Shown: positions 23,969-35,159 of the stretch, piece after piece
Layout: each line of letters starts with the position of its first letter
Position numbering within the stretch: position 1 is the first letter of the stretch
From: Platynereis dumerilii
Lineage: Eukaryota > Annelida > Polychaeta > Phyllodocida > Nereididae
Direction: 5' to 3'
NCBI GenBank assembly: GCA_026936325.1
Contig: JAPTHN010000151.1
Location: 558,001-622,000, forward strand
Length of the DNA stretch: 64,000 nucleotides
Position numbers and translations under genes: made by a program
Notes under the pieces: model-generated
What the model was told of the DNA's origin: nothing
The model's database searches: none
What the model saw: the letters and a program-made list of their open reading frames with translations, nothing else

Positions 23969-26203
23969 TAGGGTGGGGTGATAATCATCAATGTCAGAAA
24001 TTCAATGTCCCACCATCCTAACTTTGTTATGGTTGAAAATACGAATTCAGTGATGTATGACATAAGGGTGTACCTTCATTATTGATGCCTCCCAAGCGGC
24101 TTTGAAAGTTAGACAGAAATCCTGGTATTTTGCCAATTTACGATAACTCGCGGTTCTCCGTAACTCACTTAATATTATATGTACATGAAAGACAATGGTT
24201 TCTTTAGAAAGCCCTAACCAAGAGCTTTAAAATGAATACCAACAAGCTATATTTCAATGCATTTTAACTGGTTATATGGCCCAATTAGAAGCAAGTGTCG
24301 AGGCTCTTTTACAGGATTTTGTCCTGGTTCAAGCATGTTCATGCAGAATTGATCAACAGACTAATATAAGTTAATCAAAGCATGCTGATTTCAGATTTAA
24401 TGGTTCCACTTCCCATCTATTTTGTTAAGCTCTCAAAATGACCTTGAAATTGGACCCAAAAATTGTGATTAAAACAATAACTTCCAAACAAAGTTGCTCT
24501 TGAAAAATGATATGACATTATTTTTGAATTTTTTTTTGGGTCTAATCCAATCAGGACAGCTTTAACAGTTCCAGAATGATCCATCAAGCCATGTTAAAGT
24601 GGATTTTCTCAATGAAGGTGAACAATATTTAAGAAATAAGAAAAGGCCATAAAAATTGGTAGGGGGTGGGGGGTTTCTTCAAAATTGAAATTGAGAAAGT
24701 ATCTGAAGATATTCTTCACATGATGCATTATTTCACAAACATGGATGCCCAAGCATAATACCCAAAATGCTTAGTCTAACTTGACTTTGTCTTAAATGAC
24801 GCCATAGAGCTTGTTGGGGGGAGGGTTGGTCTAGAGGTAGCGTGCTATACTGCCAATCGCTGGGTCCAGGGTTCGAATCCAGCTCTTGCCGTGTCCTCCT
24901 CCTGTCCTAATTAGCCTACCAAGTACATACATACAGGAGGTAAAGGCCCAATCATCCATCCATCATGAACTAAAATGTTTGAGCATTGTATCAATGGTGC
25001 AAAAGTCAAGTTGAGTAAAAATATTTAATCTTTAATATGACTTGGGATTCTATTGACACCAATAACGTTTACAGAAGTGAGATAAATATAATCATAGGCC
25101 TACAAATATTGGATAGCATGGAGTCCAATATACACTGTAATTGGGCAATGGAAGCCTCTTGGTGTCAGGAAGGTTTTGCATAGTATTAGTAACAGTAAAA
25201 CTAGGCACACACAATGTCACACAATATGACACAAGACTCTTGCATGTTTTGCTGTTCACCAAGATAATTGTGTTAACTAGTCTAAATGGTATGATAATGA
25301 TTTTGTTATTACACAAAACTAAAAAAAAAAAACAGCGTATCTCAGACACATGTATTTACCTTTACTAAATTTCTTGGAAATATGGTTTCAGGTCATTTGT
25401 CTAAAATGCAATTGTGACAATTGAGAGAGTGACATGGCTCATCGCAGCTAAAGTCAATTGTACTGATTCAAGCAAAACTTGAGTGGCTGGGGAGCCTGAG
25501 TATGTCAGGTTTCCCCAATATTTTGATTGGTTTAAAACAGCCTAAGCCCTAAGGGACCTTACAATTGTCTTTGAAATACATTTATTTCTTGTTGAGTATA
25601 TAGCCCATGTACTCAAGGGCCGTCAGGCAATGACAGTGACTCAAATGAATTTTGCAATCTGAAGACAAATCTTTACCGATGATTTTGCTGTGAAGCAATT
25701 TTGGCTGTAGATCAAATGACATGTGTTATATGAAGTCATTTTTTGATTTTCTCCTAGCTATCAATAATTTGTAAAACAACTTAATCAGCTAAGTTCATTA
25801 AAAAAAATCATGCCTCAACAATTTGTCCTGGAGAGTGACAAAAAATAACTAGGTTGGTGATGATAAGAAGGTAAAATACTTGGTCAGGCAATGAACTACT
25901 AGTCACAAACCCATGTTGTTGGTATTCAAATTGAAGCTCTTTTTATGCCAAGTACAATGATGGGCTTGTGATGATTCCTAATCAAATATTAAGAAAGATA
26001 CGGCTTTTCGCGACTTAGCGCTAATGCTAAAATTCATCAAAAAAGGTCAAAAGCTTCAATCGGTCTTGGGAGGCATCAAAAATAAAGATATATGGACATA
26101 TTATACATCATTGAACTCGTATTTTCAACCATAACAAAGTTAGGATGGTGGGACTTTGAAATTTTAAAATTATTATTTTTCCATTGATTATCACCCCACC
26201 CTA
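23969..26203. mobile_element. TAGGG-ended non-autonomous DNA element (2235 bp)
   Basis: The left end TAGGGTGGGGTGATAATCAT matches the reverse complement of the right end (TAGGGTGGGGTGATAATCAA). Inverted similarity continues for over 100 bp (CCACCATCCTAACTTTGTTA, TTGAAAATACGA-TTCA, GATGCCTCCCAAG). CTTATAG is duplicated at 23,962-23,968 and 26,204-26,210. The left duplication uses the last base of the Harbinger-like MITE and its TTA, so this element landed on that MITE's edge and is younger. It shares its first nine bases with the fold-back at 19,282. No transposase was found. A SINE sits inside. Confidence 0.85.
24826..24965 (+). mobile_element. tRNA-derived SINE, internally shortened, nested
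   Basis: Box A TTGGTCTAGAGGTAGCGTG and box B GGGTTCGAATCC are both intact. The segment between the head and TGTCCTCCTCCTGTCCTAAT found in the copy at 2363-2565 is missing here. The 3' motif GGAGGTAAAGGCCCAATC and an ATCC-type tail end it. The anticodon-like triplet is GCC. I prefer SINE over a working tRNA gene because the body follows and no acceptor stem forms. Confidence 0.8.
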
Positions 26204-26223
26204 CTTATAGGAAGTGTTTATTA

Positions 26224-26228
26224 CTATT
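26224..26228. repeat. Target-site duplication of the LTR element (left)
   Basis: CTATT occurs here and again at 35,329-35,333, exactly outside the two LTRs. A 5-bp duplication is typical of Gypsy-type integrases. Confidence 0.85.
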
Positions 26229-26397
26229 AAAGCAATTTAATAGACCCAAATGTACACGAAATACCAAGAGTCCAAATTCACATGTTCATCGTCCATCGTC
26301 TCCATTGCTTCTGCCGTAGCTGGCCCTGCGCATGCGCCGCTTGCCAGCGACGGCAGCACCCCTGGCGGCGGTGGGCTTTGCCGCCAGATTCCCTACA
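26229..26397 (-). repeat. 3' LTR
   Basis: It is base-for-base identical to 35,160-35,328 by eye. On the minus strand it runs from TGTAGGGAATCTGGCGGC to ATTAAATTGCTTT; ATTAAA (26,236-26,241) may serve as the polyadenylation signal. The end is TT rather than the usual CA; the boundary is set by the target duplication. Confidence 0.9.
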
Positions 26398-26408
26398 CTC
26401 TCCCCTGA
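26398..26408 (-). promoter_or_regulatory. Polypurine tract of the LTR element
   Basis: On the minus strand the sequence directly before the 3' LTR is CAGGGGAGAG, followed by TGTAGGG. Purine-only tracts here prime plus-strand DNA synthesis in this family. Confidence 0.7.
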
Positions 26409-26454
26409 TGTTTCTAGGGCGGGAGAGTGTGGACATCATTTTCGTATTTCAGGT

Positions 26455-26779
26455 CTTGGATGATTCGCCAATAGACATCATTTTCATACATCGGACTTGG
26501 ATGATTCGCCAATAGACATCATTTTCATACATCGGACTTGGATGATTCGCCAATAGACATCAGCTTCGTACATCGGACTTGGATGATTCGCCAATAGACA
26601 TCATCTTCGTACCTAGGGCTTGGATGATTCGCCAATAGCCATCATCTTCGTACCCGGGGCTTGGATGATTCGCCAATAGACATCATCTTCATACCCAGGC
26701 TTGGATGGTTCTCCATTGGACATCATCTTCATCCTCAGGCTGGGATGGTTCTCCATTGGACATCATTTTCATTCATCGT
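26455..26779. repeat. 41/40-bp tandem array beside the 3' LTR
   Basis: There are eight units starting CTTGGATG at 26,455, 26,496, 26,537, 26,578, 26,619, 26,660, 26,700 and 26,740 (last CTGGGATG). The core is ATTCGCCAATAGACATCAT. The first five units are 41 bp and the last three 40 bp. A partial unit (GACATCATTTTCGTA) precedes at 26,432. Divergence grows away from the LTR. Confidence 0.95.
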
Positions 26780-28394
26780 CAAGGCCACAACCTGCCAGCA
26801 CCAGGCCGCATAACACCCATAGGACAGGCCTGCCAGCAGTTGCATGACAAATATATCCTCTTCTTCACAATTTGGCACATATTTTTAGAAGCGAGACGCT
26901 TGGACAGACATGAACGAAAGACAACACCAGCCAAACCCAACCAACTGAATCTTCGTACTATCTACCGACCCGAGCCGTGACACTAACATAAGCAACAATA
27001 TGGAACAACGAGACCTGCCCTCTAATTCAACCCCTGTATTTACAAATCCAGTATGTACACCCAATTCTACACACAATCAACATAACCACACAATGGTAAC
27101 ACACACTCACATAGTCGACATTCACCATTCGACCAGACCATGGGCTCCTGGGCACCCGACATGAGGAGGGAAAGCCCACCCGCAATACACGGACACAGGA
27201 CGGACGCCCGTCCAATACCCAAAGCTGTACACCAAGATGTCTAAAGAAATTCCAGCTATCTACTTGGTTGGAATGCAACTGATATTGAATACACAACAGG
27301 TCCCTAGAATGTACATAACCCATTTTCGCAACAAAACTGGTTAAGAGTACACTTTGGCAGGCAGAGCCAACCACGATGCCCGGGCCGCGCCTATGGGCGC
27401 GGGCAGGGGACCGTTAGTTGCCACCCATCTGCTTAGGGCAATCCAACTTGGAAAGCACAGCCGGAGACTTAACAAGAATCTGAGGATTCCATACCGAGGT
27501 TCACCAATTCACAATCAATCACATTTCTGCAGTGTTAAGCGCTTGTTGTCGGTTACCCGTTGAAAACATACAATTTAGAGGGGAAGTTGGCAATATAACC
27601 CCTTCACCCGAGACACATATGCGCAAACCGCACCACGCAACCATGCCATCCGTTTCGCCTGCGGTAGAATGAACGGAGGATTGGAAATTTACTTTACACC
27701 TAGTACTTATACACCTGGGGGGAGGGCTTACGGTAGTAAAACTGATTTACCATACTTGTGAAGGAGGCAAGCCCTCTTCTGGACCCTACAACCAGCTCCT
27801 ACATCGCACCATGGCTACCACCAGGAGACTGGCTCACACAAGCCGGCCAAGCCCGGCGCCAGAAGCACACTAGGCCAGCCGGCGGCCACGGAACCCCATC
27901 GACCCATGGTCCGCCGCATAGCCCCGAGAAGCCCCTTAGCAATTCAGTGTCATGGGGATTCCCCCACTACAGGTAGAATGCCAACATACTGAGTTATCGT
28001 CACCATATTACCCACTTTCGCTATTTCAATCTGTCTGTAAAGGAATCACCGTCAATACTCGCATTCGGCTCCTGAAAACGACACTCCCGAGTATTACTCA
28101 TTCTCTCAGTCACATGACCCGGCGTAAACCTCGGCGTGAACCTCGGGTCATAACCATAACACCCAGATAACGGACGACAGCAGAGGCCCCCCAGCCTTGG
28201 GTGTCACCCCCGCCGACCCAAGAGTGGCAGAGTCATCAGCGGAAGGCCGTCTGCGTCATCACCGAAACTAGGTATTAGGCAAGTATGAGCACCGCACCCT
28301 GCCCATGGAAGACGGAAGCGGCCTATGATCACATGATCTGTCTCCGTTACTGGTGACCATCCGGGTCAAGGACACGCCGCCTGTGTCCTTGTTC
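26780..28394. other. Interior of the LTR element, no recognisable coding
   Basis: Open stretches on both strands are short and unlike any retroelement protein I know. The region is GC-rich, especially 27,350-27,460 and 27,760-27,960. Confidence 0.6.
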
Positions 28395-28824
28395 TCACTC
28401 CACCATCCCATGACCATCGTGATCACGGAGGCCAGGGGCAACAACCCCGGAAGAGCCAAAGCTCACCCGGGGCCAGATCTCCCCGGCACTTCCGTGAATG
28501 TCGGCCATTAGGATTGCGGAGCGTCACCGAGCAATGGTGTCCCGGAAGAGCCGAAGCGTCCTCAGAGACAACATACCCGGCCCCTCCGCGCAGGAGCAAA
28601 CAACCAGTCACTCCACCATCCCATGACCATCGTGATCACGGAGGCCAGGGGCAACAACCCCGGAAGAGCCGAAGCTCACCCAGGGCCAGACCTCCCCGGC
28701 ACTTCCGTGAATGTCGGCCATTAGGATTGCGGAGCGTCACCGAGCAATGGTGTCCCGAAAGAGCCGAAGCGTCCTCAGAGACAACATACCCGGCCCCTCC
28801 GCGCAGGAGCAAACAACCAGTCTC
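28395..28824. repeat. 213-bp direct tandem duplication
   Basis: TCACTCCACCATCCCATGAC begins at 28,395 and at 28,608, and both units run to GCAGGAGCAAACAACCAG. They differ at only a few positions, so the duplication is recent relative to the rest of the interior. The overlapping 143-codon plus-strand frame is a by-product of this repeat. Confidence 0.9.
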
Positions 28825-29805
28825 TGGCCTCCCCTCCCCCCCCATCAAATTTGACAGGAAAAGGACCACACTCCACACAGAAATTATTTTGACAAGCAAA
28901 ATATCCCCTAGTACTATTGTGGTTCCGAAATTTCGGATTGCATGAACAGAATGGTGCAAAAACTCCCAACAAAATAGTCTTTACGGCAGAGTAACAGAAT
29001 ACTGAGAATGACCGCATCAAGCCAGTATGAAAACAAATATAAGATGGAAACAAGCATAGACCAGGATTGGGGTGAAAAACAACAAAATGTGACAGGAAAA
29101 GGGGGCGGCCACTCTACGCACAGAAACTATCTTAACAGACATACCCAGAATGTTCTCACAACTTCTTCAAATTGCCACCAGTCTGAAATGACTAACTGAA
29201 ACGACTAACCTGCGCACTAGCAACATGATCAAGGAGGCCAATCCACCGATAATCAGCCACAATAAGAAAACCAGAAAATTCGAACCCGAACCGGAGAATT
29301 GACAAAAGTTCAATGTATATACAGACATTGTCCCCATCATATCATTGACACTATCCCCAAAATAGTCTCTAATACTGCTGTGGTTCCGGTTTTGATGACC
29401 CTTTTGCACGGCTCTCCTGTGCATGTCGGCACTGAGTGCTTAGTTATGAGCAGCAAGAGTACTTTTCCCTGGTCCCATTGGACATATGCCGAAACGTCGG
29501 ATTGCATGACCAAAATGTCTCAAAATTCACACAAACTAAATTTCATAATGGCAGAACAAAACAGTAAGTGCGTAATGATCAGATCAAGTTGGTAAAAGAA
29601 TTAATTAATAATATTTAACATATACCACCTCAAAATTCCGCAAAATCTAGATGTATAGGTTGATGAGGCCATATTAGGCGAGATAAATCAAGTAATTACT
29701 TTAATTATACTGATTACCCCATAGTTTAACAATTAGCGCACCGGCCACATATTTTATCTCGTCGTGAGTAGCCCAATCTGGCACTCGTTAACCAGCGACC
29801 TAGAC
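28825..29805. other. Interior of the LTR element with degenerate internal duplication
   Basis: 28,850-28,965 and 29,090-29,520 share landmarks: GACAGGAAAAGG, CACAGAAA, AAAATAGTCT, TGTGGTTCCG and CGGATTGCATGA. No protein family is recognised. A minus-strand frame at 29,167-29,424 has one hydrophobic stretch; I give it no function. Confidence 0.55.
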
Positions 29806-30296
29806 GCGTGTGTCTCCAAATGCGTCACAGAATGATCAGTGCATCAGACGCACGTGTCTCCGAATGCATCACTCATCGATCAGTGCACCAGACGCATGTG
29901 TCTCCGAATGCATCACTCACTGGTCAGGGCACCAGACGCATGTGTCTCTGCGTGCGCCACACATCCATCAGTGCACCAGACGCATGTGGCTACAGATGCA
30001 TCACTCATCGACCAGTGCACCAGCCGCCTATGTCTCCGAATGCATCACACATCGATTAGTGCACCAGACGCACGTGTCTCCGAATGCATCACTCATCGGT
30101 CAATGCATCAGACGCATGTGTCTCTGCGTGCGCCACACATCGATCAGTGCACCAGACGCACGTGTCTCCGAATGCATCACTCATCGATCAGTGCACCAGA
30201 CGCATGTGTCTCCCTGGTCAGGGCACCAGACGCATGTGTCTCTGCGTGCGCCACATATCGATCAGTGCACCCGACGCATGTGTCTCCGAATTCATT
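29806..30296. repeat. 44-bp tandem array, about 11 units
   Basis: The unit runs GCAYGTGTCTCCGAATGCAT then CACTCATCGATCAGTGCACC then AGAC. A variant unit (TCTGCGTGCGCCACACATC) alternates with the common one at 29,937, 30,113 and 30,233, suggesting higher-order units. One unit near 30,200 is shortened. The unit length is not a multiple of three, yet plus-strand frames stay open for long stretches. Confidence 0.95.
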
Positions 30297-31009
30297 GTGA
30301 AAGCCCCCCATGCCAAACTACCCCTCATAACCTTTTACGACCTCATCAACCTCTTGCTTTCCAACTCCTTCGAATTCTAAACCGATTACTAGCAGAATCC
30401 CCACGTCCGCAGATAACCCCTATCATACTAATTACGTCTATCTATACCGCGGTTTCCGAGAACTCAATTAATTAAATTCATAATTAATTAAATTCATGAT
30501 TGACAAGACTGCTATCCAATTTTATTTATTTATACTTCCGCCAGAACTCATTCCGGAATCACATTAATAAAATTTTAAGGGTAGGGCATCGAGCACAAGG
30601 CACGAAGGGAACCACAGACAATTGATACGTAGTCCCGATGACACGATCACAGCCGGAGGCAGGAGATATTTAGAATAGAAATGATGTACAGCCCGGCTGG
30701 TCTAGGGCAGGTCCAGGATGGAATATAACTCGGTTGGATAAATATGTGACCTATAAAGAATTACCGTTATGAATTACCAAGAAATTGTCACCACCTGATC
30801 ACATTGGAGTGCTTGAGGCTAAGCGTTGTTGTCTACTGCGGAACCGTTTCCCGTAAAACAGTGTCACGTCGAGTCCCCCTACAGTCGATGATGTTATGGT
30901 AAACTAATACAGATTAAAGCAAGTGCACCCTATAAATAGATAACAGAAATCGACCCAGTTGCTAATACAACCTCAAGTGTACCCACCAGGGACACAACGT
31001 ATCCACTTT
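30297..31009. other. Interior of the LTR element downstream of the ORF
   Basis: No coding is recognised. A short palindromic repeat AATTAATTAAATTCAT occurs twice at 30,465-30,500. Confidence 0.55.
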
Positions 31010-32716
31010 TTAACAACAATATTGACTACAGCGGAAATACGGAATAACATAGGCCTGACCGGATGCTGCGGATGGGCCGGGAGCGTGTCCGGTCAGGTGA
31101 TGGCTTCTGTCAGCTGGAACCTTAGAGCAATCATCATGCGTATCACCAGTCTCATCATCATGGTTTGTTATGCGTCCAGATGGTTGGTGATCGTGACCAT
31201 CTGGATTGGTGGCGTGACCCCCCGGGTCATGGGCACGACCCCCCAGGTGGGTACTACCCGCTGGGTCATGGGTGCCACTCAAAGGGTCATGGATGTGACC
31301 TGCTTGTTCGTGAGTGCGACCCGCTTGGTCATGAGTGCGACCCGCTGGTCCTCTGACTGAGACACAATCCGTTCCGGCCGCGGGTCGTGACCATACGGAT
31401 GCCTGAGACACAATCCGTTCCGCCCGCGGATCGTGACCATCCGGATTGGTGGCGCGACCCCCTGGGTCATGGGCACGACCCCCCAGGTGGGTACTACCCG
31501 CTGGGTCACGGGTGCTACTCAATAGTGTTCCGCCCACAGGTCCCCCCGCTTGGTCATGAGTGGGACCCGCTGGTCCTCTGCCTGAGACACAATCTGTTCC
31601 GCCCACAGGTCCCCCCAGCTCGACAACATTGAGACGGGTAGCATGGGCAGAGCCCTGCTGAGTATTACCCCCAGATCTCCCATCTACCAGATCATCAGAA
31701 CATCTATTCCTAGCATCCTCCCCCAAACTTTTCCCATGGAAATCCCCCCCAGGCTGCTGCTGGGCTATTTCCCCGGAGCCCCTTTTTCCCTTCTTCGTAC
31801 TGGGACAAACATTAGGCCCCGACGGAGTTTTCCGGAAGCTAGCGCCGGATGACGGTCTGTAAGTACATGGGATCTGATTGACCAGGGAAGAGGGCGGCCC
31901 ACCGGGTTTACTACCAGGTGTTTCCCTGCCCCGAGAGGGTGTAGACGCCTCATGCCCCTGCTTACAGCTAGCTTTTGTAGGTTGAGACTTCTCGGGTTCA
32001 CCCACCGAGATTTGACAATGGGAAATCTGCAGCTCAGATGTCTCTGTTTTCACTGGAACAGAGGGAGCACCCCCTCGAGTACTCCACTCGGCCCTAATTG
32101 TCATAGACTTGGGTGGACGCGACCGGGATACCTTGGGCCTGCTTTGCCGCAGTGACTCTAGGTTGGCTTCTATCATCTCCGCCAATTTCATGGACCCACT
32201 TCCTTGACCCGGCGGAACCGTGTTTCGGGACCCTTTCCCCAGGTGGCTGTCCCCAGGCAAGATGGAGGATTTAACTGTTGGGGAAGTGGCCTTGAAGGTT
32301 ACCCCGGGTGAGCTGGGTCTTCCCTCTATGTCTGCGGGCTCTGGTGGAATGTCCACAGCCTGAACCGTATTGTTTCCTAAAGCACCAGAACTACTCCCAG
32401 TCACTTCATAAATGCAATTGGGGGGGATACAGTCCAAAATGGCTCCAAAGAGAGCCCGTCGGTAAGCCTCAATATTATCCTCCGATTTGGGTTTCTCGAC
32501 CCTGGATTCGGACCGTTGCGAGCGCATCGCACGCTGAGAGTGTGTGGACCGTGGAGACTGACCCGACCCGGCCGTGGTACTGCGACTACGGCTTGAAGAC
32601 CGTAATAGTGTTTCTTCCAACAACTGCCCCAACGCAACATCAATTTTATAGAGGGACCTTTTTAACTGTTTCAAAAGCTCCAGCGTCAATGGGTCAGACG
32701 TTTTCGCCGGCTTCAT
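31010..32716 (-). CDS. 568-codon ORF of unknown family inside the LTR element
   Basis: This is the only long frame in the element. Residues 4-35 (LTLELLKQLKRSLYKIDVAL and on) look like an amphipathic helix. Residues 36-75 are Ser/Arg-rich, and 76-110 form a second ordered-looking patch (AYRRALFGAILDCIPPNCIY). From about 110 on the chain is Pro/Gly/Ser-rich and probably disordered. Residues 370-550 are His/Asp/Gly-rich repeats (GPAGxTHDQAG, GGRAHDPGGxATNPDGHD) matching an in-frame 240-bp DNA duplication. I see no protease, polymerase, integrase or zinc-knuckle motif. Position after a 2.4-kb leader would fit a gag-like or accessory protein, but that is inference. It could also be an open frame without function. 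Confidence 0.5.
   Translation of the reverse strand: MKPAKTSDPLTLELLKQLKRSLYKIDVALGQLLEETLLRSSSRSRSTTAGSGQSPRSTHSQRAMRSQRSESRVEKPKSEDNIEAYRRALFGAILDCIPPNCIYEVTGSSSGALGNNTVQAVDIPPEPADIEGRPSSPGVTFKATSPTVKSSILPGDSHLGKGSRNTVPPGQGSGSMKLAEMIEANLESLRQSRPKVSRSRPPKSMTIRAEWSTRGGAPSVPVKTETSELQISHCQISVGEPEKSQPTKASCKQGHEASTPSRGRETPGSKPGGPPSSLVNQIPCTYRPSSGASFRKTPSGPNVCPSTKKGKRGSGEIAQQQPGGDFHGKSLGEDARNRCSDDLVDGRSGGNTQQGSAHATRLNVVELGGPVGGTDCVSGRGPAGPTHDQAGGPVGGTLLSSTRDPAGSTHLGGRAHDPGGRATNPDGHDPRAERIVSQASVWSRPAAGTDCVSVRGPAGRTHDQAGRTHEQAGHIHDPLSGTHDPAGSTHLGGRAHDPGGHATNPDGHDHQPSGRITNHDDETGDTHDDCSKVPADRSHHLTGHAPGPSAASGQAYVIPYFRCSQYCC
31192..31620. repeat. 240-bp in-frame duplication in the C-terminal part of the ORF
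   Basis: CGTGACCATC-GGATTGGTGG starts at 31,192 and again at 31,432, and both continue through GGGCACGACCCCCCAGGTGG. The spacing of 240 bases keeps the minus-strand frame. Smaller repeats (GGTCATGAGTGCGACCCGCT) add to it. Confidence 0.85.
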
Positions 32717-33789
32717 GATTTACGGGGACGCAGTTGTCTAAGGTTCAAATTCACACGTCACCTTCCGGTATGCGGACCGCTAACTCTGCAGCTCTGCCAG
32801 GGTAATGATAAGTGAGAATATTTATGATACGGACAACTTCAGGGGCACCTCCTCCCCTCCAAAAATGAAAAGAAACAGATACACCCCAGGCAACCAACGC
32901 CAACCCACAGTCACATCCCCACAACAAGCAAGGTCATAAATATTCCAGTTTGTAATCATCCAACCAAGTGGAACGAATATATGTGCAGTATAAACAAGTG
33001 CACCGACAGAACCTTACAACCTGTAGGGTAGCGTGCGGTTAGAATAAGTTGTAATAAAGGAATTCCCGTGAAATGACTATATCCTAATTTAGTAATGTAA
33101 ACGTTAATACCACAATAAACTACTAAACTGGAACACCCCACTCTTGAATCAATTTCAGACTTTTAAGGGAAAGTGGTGTTTAATATAAAAGCAGACATGA
33201 CCTCAATCAGAATGGTCGGCGCAACCAAGACCCACTACCGCAGTGTAAAGCCAGTTGGCTTCTTCAATACCAGTGCGACACCCGAAGAGGATGTCAGATA
33301 ATTATATTTATTATTTAGTCTCTCGGACCCCCCTTGCCGACCAGAGAGTTGTCAATTAAACTTGGATTAATTCTATTTATTCAACATAAACCGCCCCGGT
33401 ATCGAAATAATAAAATTTTATAATAATATTTTATTTCTTTTTATAGGCCGGTTATGACCTAAGTCCTCTTTAACCCAATTTCTATTTATTCCTGTTTAAA
33501 TATCAGAAAATGGAAGAGCCACCAGGCGCAATGTCAATCAATAACGTATCAATCACTTCCACTTCCCTCCCCACCCTAAACAAGAGAAGTGCGCGGATTA
33601 TGCAACCGATAATCTGACAACACCAATTAATAAATAGAACCACAACCAGTTCAATAGTGTTAGTAACCATCAAGTAACTAGAATAAAGAACAAAATCACC
33701 CAATTTACAGAGCCCAGATAATTAGCAATACCCAAACCTACGATAACTACCTGAAGTGGCAGGATATAATCAGTAAGCTGTAAAGCCAG
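32717..33789. other. Leader region of the LTR element, distal part
   Basis: On the element's strand this lies between the 5' LTR and the ORF. No protein is recognised. It is AT-rich near 33,300-33,480 with runs such as TAATAATATTTTATTTC. Confidence 0.55.
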
Positions 33790-33960
33790 GTCAACAATCT
33801 AAAGTCAACAAACAACCTCAACTCAATGAAGCTAAGTCACTAAGTCAAGTCGCTAAAGTCAAGGTGCTAAAGTCAAGTCACTAAAGTCAAGTCGCCAAAG
33901 TCAAGTCGATAAAGTCAAGGTGCTAAGGTTAGGTCACGAAAGTCAAAGCATTAATTAATT
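33790..33960. repeat. Short tandem array built on AAGTCA
   Basis: About ten units of 14-17 bp of the form CTAAAGTCAAGTCR follow one another. CTAAAGTCAAGGTG recurs at 33,855 and a variant near 33,910. Confidence 0.85.
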
Positions 33961-34139
33961 AGTGGTGCCGAAATTAATTATACAGGTTAAGTCCCACGGT
34001 TAAGTCACAAAAGTTAAGTCATCAACTAACACTATTTACATAAGGCACGCACGCCAACTGCAGTTCCAAAACTGACCAATTATCAAAGTTCGACAATTCT
34101 GTCCTAATGGAATCTGACAACCTTGCAGCGAGCCTGAGA

Positions 34140-34330
34140 AGCAACCGAACAAGCAACCGAGCACGCCAGTCAGGAAACTCAAGTCAGAAAACTCAAGTGC
34201 CAGTCAGGAAACTCAAGTCAGAAAACTCAAGTCAGGAGACTCAAGTCATTCAACACGAGTCAAGTCATTTAACTGAAGTGACTGCTGTCAAGTCACAAAT
34301 ACTTGGTCACAATTGGCGTGACTCAGCTGT
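34140..34330. repeat. Second AAGTCA-type array in the leader
   Basis: GTCAGGAAACTCAAGTCAG and GTCAGAAAACTCAAGTGCC alternate, followed by diverged CAAGTCATT units. The motif AAGTCA links it to the array at 33,790. Confidence 0.8.
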
Positions 34331-35146
34331 CAAGTAATTTCCTCATGTATAACAGCCCTCAATTAGCAGTCTGGGATTACAAAAATGAATCAGGGCAGAT
34401 TTACAAAAAGCAAAACATGAAAAGTTTTGTCAAAAATTACTATTATTCCCAACTGTACAATTAGCAGCACTAATATAACTTAGCTGCGTCAAAATTTCAA
34501 GTTAACAGTATCCACTTGACAGCGTCGAAATGTCAAATTAGCAATGCCAAGGCCGCACTGTAAAATTACACATGTATACCTTGACAGCCAGACAAACACA
34601 ACCAGAGAAGGACATCCACATAACTGACCCCTCGAAGACCCCTTCCCCCACAAAACTTTGGAAGACCCTGCAAAAACGAATTGTCAAGGCGTGTGACCGC
34701 AACAAATAGGATAGTAGCTAACAAATTCATAGGCAAAATAACACAAGCCTCCCCACACCAAAGGTCTGGAAGCAGGAAATGTCACGCACTTGAAGTCCAA
34801 TGTTGAAAATTTTCCAATCCACAAAATTCAAGAGGGCACAGCAAAACGACTGTGGACAGAACCCAACGACAGTGACACACCTGATACCTCTCAACCTTGT
34901 AGACAACATCAAAGCAAACAGAATGACACCACAAAAGCTCAGTGCCAACGATTATAAACCAATAATATCGTCCGTCAAGACGACGCAAATCGCTCGGCCG
35001 CCATTACAGGCAGACAAGCATGACAAGCCAAATTTGACAGGCGAAAAACGAGCCGATTTCTCGCCAAAAAACGCCAGGAAAATGCCCGAAAAACCAGGCA
35101 AAAACGTTCAGGCAGTCCTTCAGAACGTCCTGAACAGCACCGTAGG

Positions 35147-35157
35147 TTCTGACACCA
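35147..35157 (-). promoter_or_regulatory. Primer-binding site (tRNA-Leu type)
   Basis: On the minus strand TGGTGTCAGAA begins two bases inside the 5' LTR. It is complementary to the 3' end of animal tRNA-Leu (TTCTGACACCA). Complementarity stops after 11 bases. Confidence 0.75.
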
Positions 35158-35159
35158 AT

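Noticed and set aside
24826-24900. Possible tRNA-Gly(GCC) gene
   Set aside because: Boxes A and B are good, but no acceptor stem pairs and a SINE body follows directly.
23969-26203. Search for a transposase in the TAGGG-ended element
   Set aside because: No frame longer than about 85 codons and no DDE-like or zinc-finger motif was seen.
29167-29424. Minus-strand frame with a hydrophobic stretch inside the LTR element, considered as an envelope remnant
   Set aside because: A single hydrophobic segment in an 85-codon frame is not enough, and no other envelope feature is visible.
29808-30475. 221-codon plus-strand frame with His/Cys-rich repeats
   Set aside because: It is a by-product of the 44-bp array on the strand opposite to the element's sense; three overlapping frames are equally open.
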